From: Methanobrevibacter sp.
GTDB lineage: Archaea; Methanobacteriota; Methanobacteria; Methanobacteriales; Methanobacteriaceae
DNA length: 8,340 bases
Direction: 5' to 3'
Assembly: GCA_017652345.1 (NCBI GenBank)
Contig: JAGCBE010000375.1
Coordinates: 1-8,340, forward strand
Of the stretch, positions 7,247-8,340 are shown one piece after another; position 1 is the first letter of the stretch; each line of letters opens with the position of its first letter. The notes beneath the pieces are model-generated. The model searched no databases and was not told where the DNA came from. It saw only the letters and a list, made by a program, of their open reading frames with translations. The translations under genes were made by a program, and so were the position numbers.

Positions 7247-7274
7247 CTTATAAACTATTTTTTTACAAAATCAA
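7247..7274 (-). promoter_or_regulatory. possible promoter for the downstream operon
   Basis: A -35-like TTGATT (7269-7274) and a -10-like TATAAG (7247-7252) are separated by 16 bases, directly after the terminator hairpin. They would drive the long operon beginning with the start at 7209. Both hexamers are imperfect and the region is very AT-rich, so chance similarity is quite possible. A promoter somewhere in 7210-7275 is nevertheless expected, because a terminator lies just upstream. Confidence 0.35.
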
Positions 7275-7275
7275 A

Positions 7276-7315
7276 AATTACCAATTTCGAGATATTTTAT
7301 ATGAAATTGGTAATT
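7276..7315 (-). terminator. rho-independent terminator after the lysozyme-like gene
   Basis: AATTACCAATTTC (7303-7315) and GAAATTGGTAATT (7276-7288) form a perfect 13-bp stem with a 14-base loop. On the minus strand the T-rich tract TTTGATTTTG follows. It lies about 60 bases past the stop codon at 7374 and separates this gene from the downstream operon. The stem is AT-rich, so efficiency is uncertain. Confidence 0.75.
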
Positions 7316-7373
7316 CTTGACTGGTATTTACTATTAGATATTTCAGTACAAAAAGTTTAGACAATTCATTACA

Positions 7374-8156
7374 TTATTCTCCCCAGTTCTCCGTGCTACT
7401 TGCATAGATATACTGACAATCATTTTCACAGTTTCCATATCTGCTCAGATCCTGTATCCATTGTTTATTTCCTAGATATTTATTATTTAGTGCTTTCCCT
7501 ATCTCAAATATTCCATCTCTTATTGTTTCAAATTCTCTCGTATCTCATCTATCATTATTTCCTACATTTCCTATATTGTTTTTACTTTTCATAGCTTTTC
7601 ATAGATCAGTATCAGCTCGTGCTATACATAGTATCACTTCAGGTTTGATATTATACTTCTTACCAGCATCCACGAAATCCTGTGGATCTAATCCATACGC
7701 CTTTGCAAATGCTTCCAGCGTTGGCTCTACGTTTGGTAGAGCCTTAGCTTTTCATTCTGAGTTAGTTCTAAATTCAATTTTCTGAGGTACTTCTACTTTC
7801 AGATAGTCACATCGTCCAGTCATTATTCCACATCCATATTCCTGCACAAATTCAATTCTTTTTTCTTTTGCCTGATTTGCTAGTTCTGCTTGTTGCGTTT
7901 TGATTTCTACATTCTTTTCTTTGAGCTCTCCAATCTGTTTTTCATTCTGAAGATAAATTTCGTCTATTCTTTCTCGTTCAGACGATAGTGACTGGATTTC
8001 ATCCAGTTTTTTTTGCATATTCCTTTCTTGGTTAGCATGTACTACTGATATAGCAGTAGTATTATACAGTAGTATTGCTACGATCATTACTGTAGCAAGT
8101 AAAATAATTTTCAGTTTTGGAGAAAAACTGACAAAAACTTTAGCGAGTTTTTTCAT
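7374..8156 (-). CDS. membrane-anchored coiled-coil protein with lysozyme-like C-terminal domain
   Basis: This is a 260-aa protein when TGA is Gly (Gly135, Gly186 and Gly204 are TGA). Residues 1-14 are basic (MKKLAK). Residues 15-38 are a hydrophobic segment acting as signal anchor or signal peptide. Residues 42-100 are a charged coiled coil. A Cys-containing linker (YGCGIMTGRC) follows, then a C-terminal domain at about 143-260. That domain carries PEVILCIARADTDLGKAM then KSKNNIGNVGNNDRGDT, which resembles the N-acetylmuramidase/glucosaminidase or SLT-like fold phrase in which an acidic residue before a Gly is followed by NN and GN. The usual catalytic Glu position appears to be Asp182, so activity is uncertain. 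Start 8156 was chosen because it gives a canonical signal sequence; in-frame starts also exist at 8189, 8210 and 8216 (TTG). It sits alone between its own promoter and terminator. It could be the phage endolysin, a virion-associated hydrolase or a host envelope protein. Confidence 0.82.
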
Positions 8157-8220
8157 GATAATAAAAATAGAGAATAAAACTTCTGGCATCAAGTCAAAAT
8201 GTCTTGACATCCACAAATGG

Positions 8221-8290
8221 AAGTGTATTCTCTACATGAGTGTAGAGGATAGAGGGTGTTTCTTTAGCGAGGTTCACTCCCTCTACACTT
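8221..8290 (-). other. structured 5' leader with competing hairpins
   Basis: Seventy bases just downstream of the promoter can form a three-way junction on the minus strand. The closing stem is AAGTGTA (8284-8290) with TACACTT (8221-8227), 7 bp. One arm is AGAGGG/CCCTCT (8279-8284 with 8251-8256, sharing one base with the closing stem). The other arm is CTCTACA (8241-8247), loop CTCA, TGTAGAG (8230-8236), 7 bp. A competing 10-bp stem pairs AGTGTAGAGG (8280-8289) with CCTCTACACT (8239-8248) and excludes both 7-bp stems. No U-run follows, so it is not an obvious terminator. It could be a regulatory leader, or at DNA level an operator with a 10-bp inverted repeat. I do not recognise a known riboswitch class. 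Confidence 0.45.
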
Positions 8291-8305
8291 CTATTTGTTG
8301 CTATA

Positions 8306-8333
8306 ATTATAATCGAAAATATTTTTCTGTCAA
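8306..8333 (-). promoter_or_regulatory. sigma70-type promoter for the lysozyme-like gene
   Basis: On the minus strand a perfect -35 hexamer TTGACA (8328-8333) is followed after 16 bases by a perfect -10 hexamer TATAAT (8306-8311). Transcription should start near 8299 and run toward lower coordinates, giving a leader of about 140 bases before the preferred start codon at 8156. This is the strongest promoter-like sequence I see in the window. Function is inferred from consensus alone. Confidence 0.75.
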
Positions 8334-8340
8334 ATTTTTA

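Noticed and set aside
449..7785. Plus-strand open frames (for example 449-643, 2027-2266, 2799-3101, 5564-5869, 6834-7052, 7576-7785).
   Set aside because: They lie antisense to well-supported minus-strand genes, have low-complexity Tyr/Leu/Ile/Ser-rich translations and no recognisable domain. They are shadows.
1007..8156. UGA read as tryptophan (codes 4 or similar).
   Set aside because: Conserved Gly sites (ALGYTPY, LLGxGN, GCTSL, RVxGY) use TGA, while Trp sites use TGG. Trp would give an implausible number of Trp residues, including WW pairs.
8157..8216. Upstream starts at 8216 (TTG), 8210 and 8189 for the lysozyme-like gene.
   Set aside because: They add a stretch that spoils the canonical basic-then-hydrophobic signal at MKKLAK; no ribosome site favours them. 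They are not excluded.
8140..8277. Leader peptide of 45 codons from GTG, overlapping the lysozyme-like gene start.
   Set aside because: The frame is open with one TGA, but GTG start, a purine block touching the start codon and lack of any family signal leave it unsupported. It could be revisited if the leader proves translated.
8221..8290. tRNA gene: 70 bases closed by a 7-bp stem.
   Set aside because: No D-arm, anticodon arm or T-loop of the right shape on either strand, and the internal hairpins do not have tRNA stem lengths.

Overview
This window reads as a morphogenesis and lysis module of a phage or prophage whose host uses genetic code 25 (UGA = glycine). That points to Absconditabacteria (SR1) or Gracilibacteria. 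With the standard code the minus strand breaks into short pieces. When TGA is read as Gly, the same strand opens into a continuous, tightly packed series of 14 complete genes, and every shorter ORF on the plus strand becomes a shadow. The Gly assignment comes from conserved positions: the tail-fibre phrases LLGxGN, GFITGI and ALGYTPY, the invariant Gly of a six-fold repeat, and the Gly of an NrdD-like RVxGY motif are all written TGA. Trp is written TGG throughout. I hand-counted about 80 in-frame TGA codons. Coordinates and translations were worked out by eye; no database search was possible.

Layout, in the direction of transcription (high to low coordinates, all on the minus strand). A consensus sigma70-type promoter (8306-8333) precedes a structured leader and a membrane-anchored, coiled-coil, lysozyme-like protein (7374-8156). 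A 13-bp hairpin terminator (7276-7315) closes that unit. A second unit then runs to the low edge of the window with few gaps: a small possible virion protein (6871-7209), a 45-aa single-span membrane peptide (6717-6854), a coiled-coil protein (6342-6674), two small proteins (6091-6339, 5931-6083), a coiled-coil plus beta-domain protein (5383-5952), a short fibre-like protein (4737-5381), its long 779-aa paralogue with repeats (2375-4714), and a 447-aa protein with six exact-length 90-bp repeats related to BspA-type leucine-rich repeats (1007-2350). Next come a two-span holin-like protein (740-976), a membrane/coiled-coil protein (510-740), an unknown protein (214-510) and a 60-aa NrdD-like protein carrying the glycyl-radical motif (19-201).

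How the genes may work together (inference). The middle block builds distal tail or fibre parts that contact the host. The two paralogous fibre proteins share both ends and differ in the shaft, and the repeat protein is a candidate receptor-binding protein. The 740-976 and 510-740 pair, joined by TAATG stop/start overlaps, resembles a lysis cassette. The separately promoted lysozyme-like protein could be the matching muralytic enzyme. The NrdD-like protein would be an auxiliary nucleotide-metabolism gene. No stretch longer than 300 bases lacks a gene; the largest non-coding stretches are 8157-8340 and 7210-7373.
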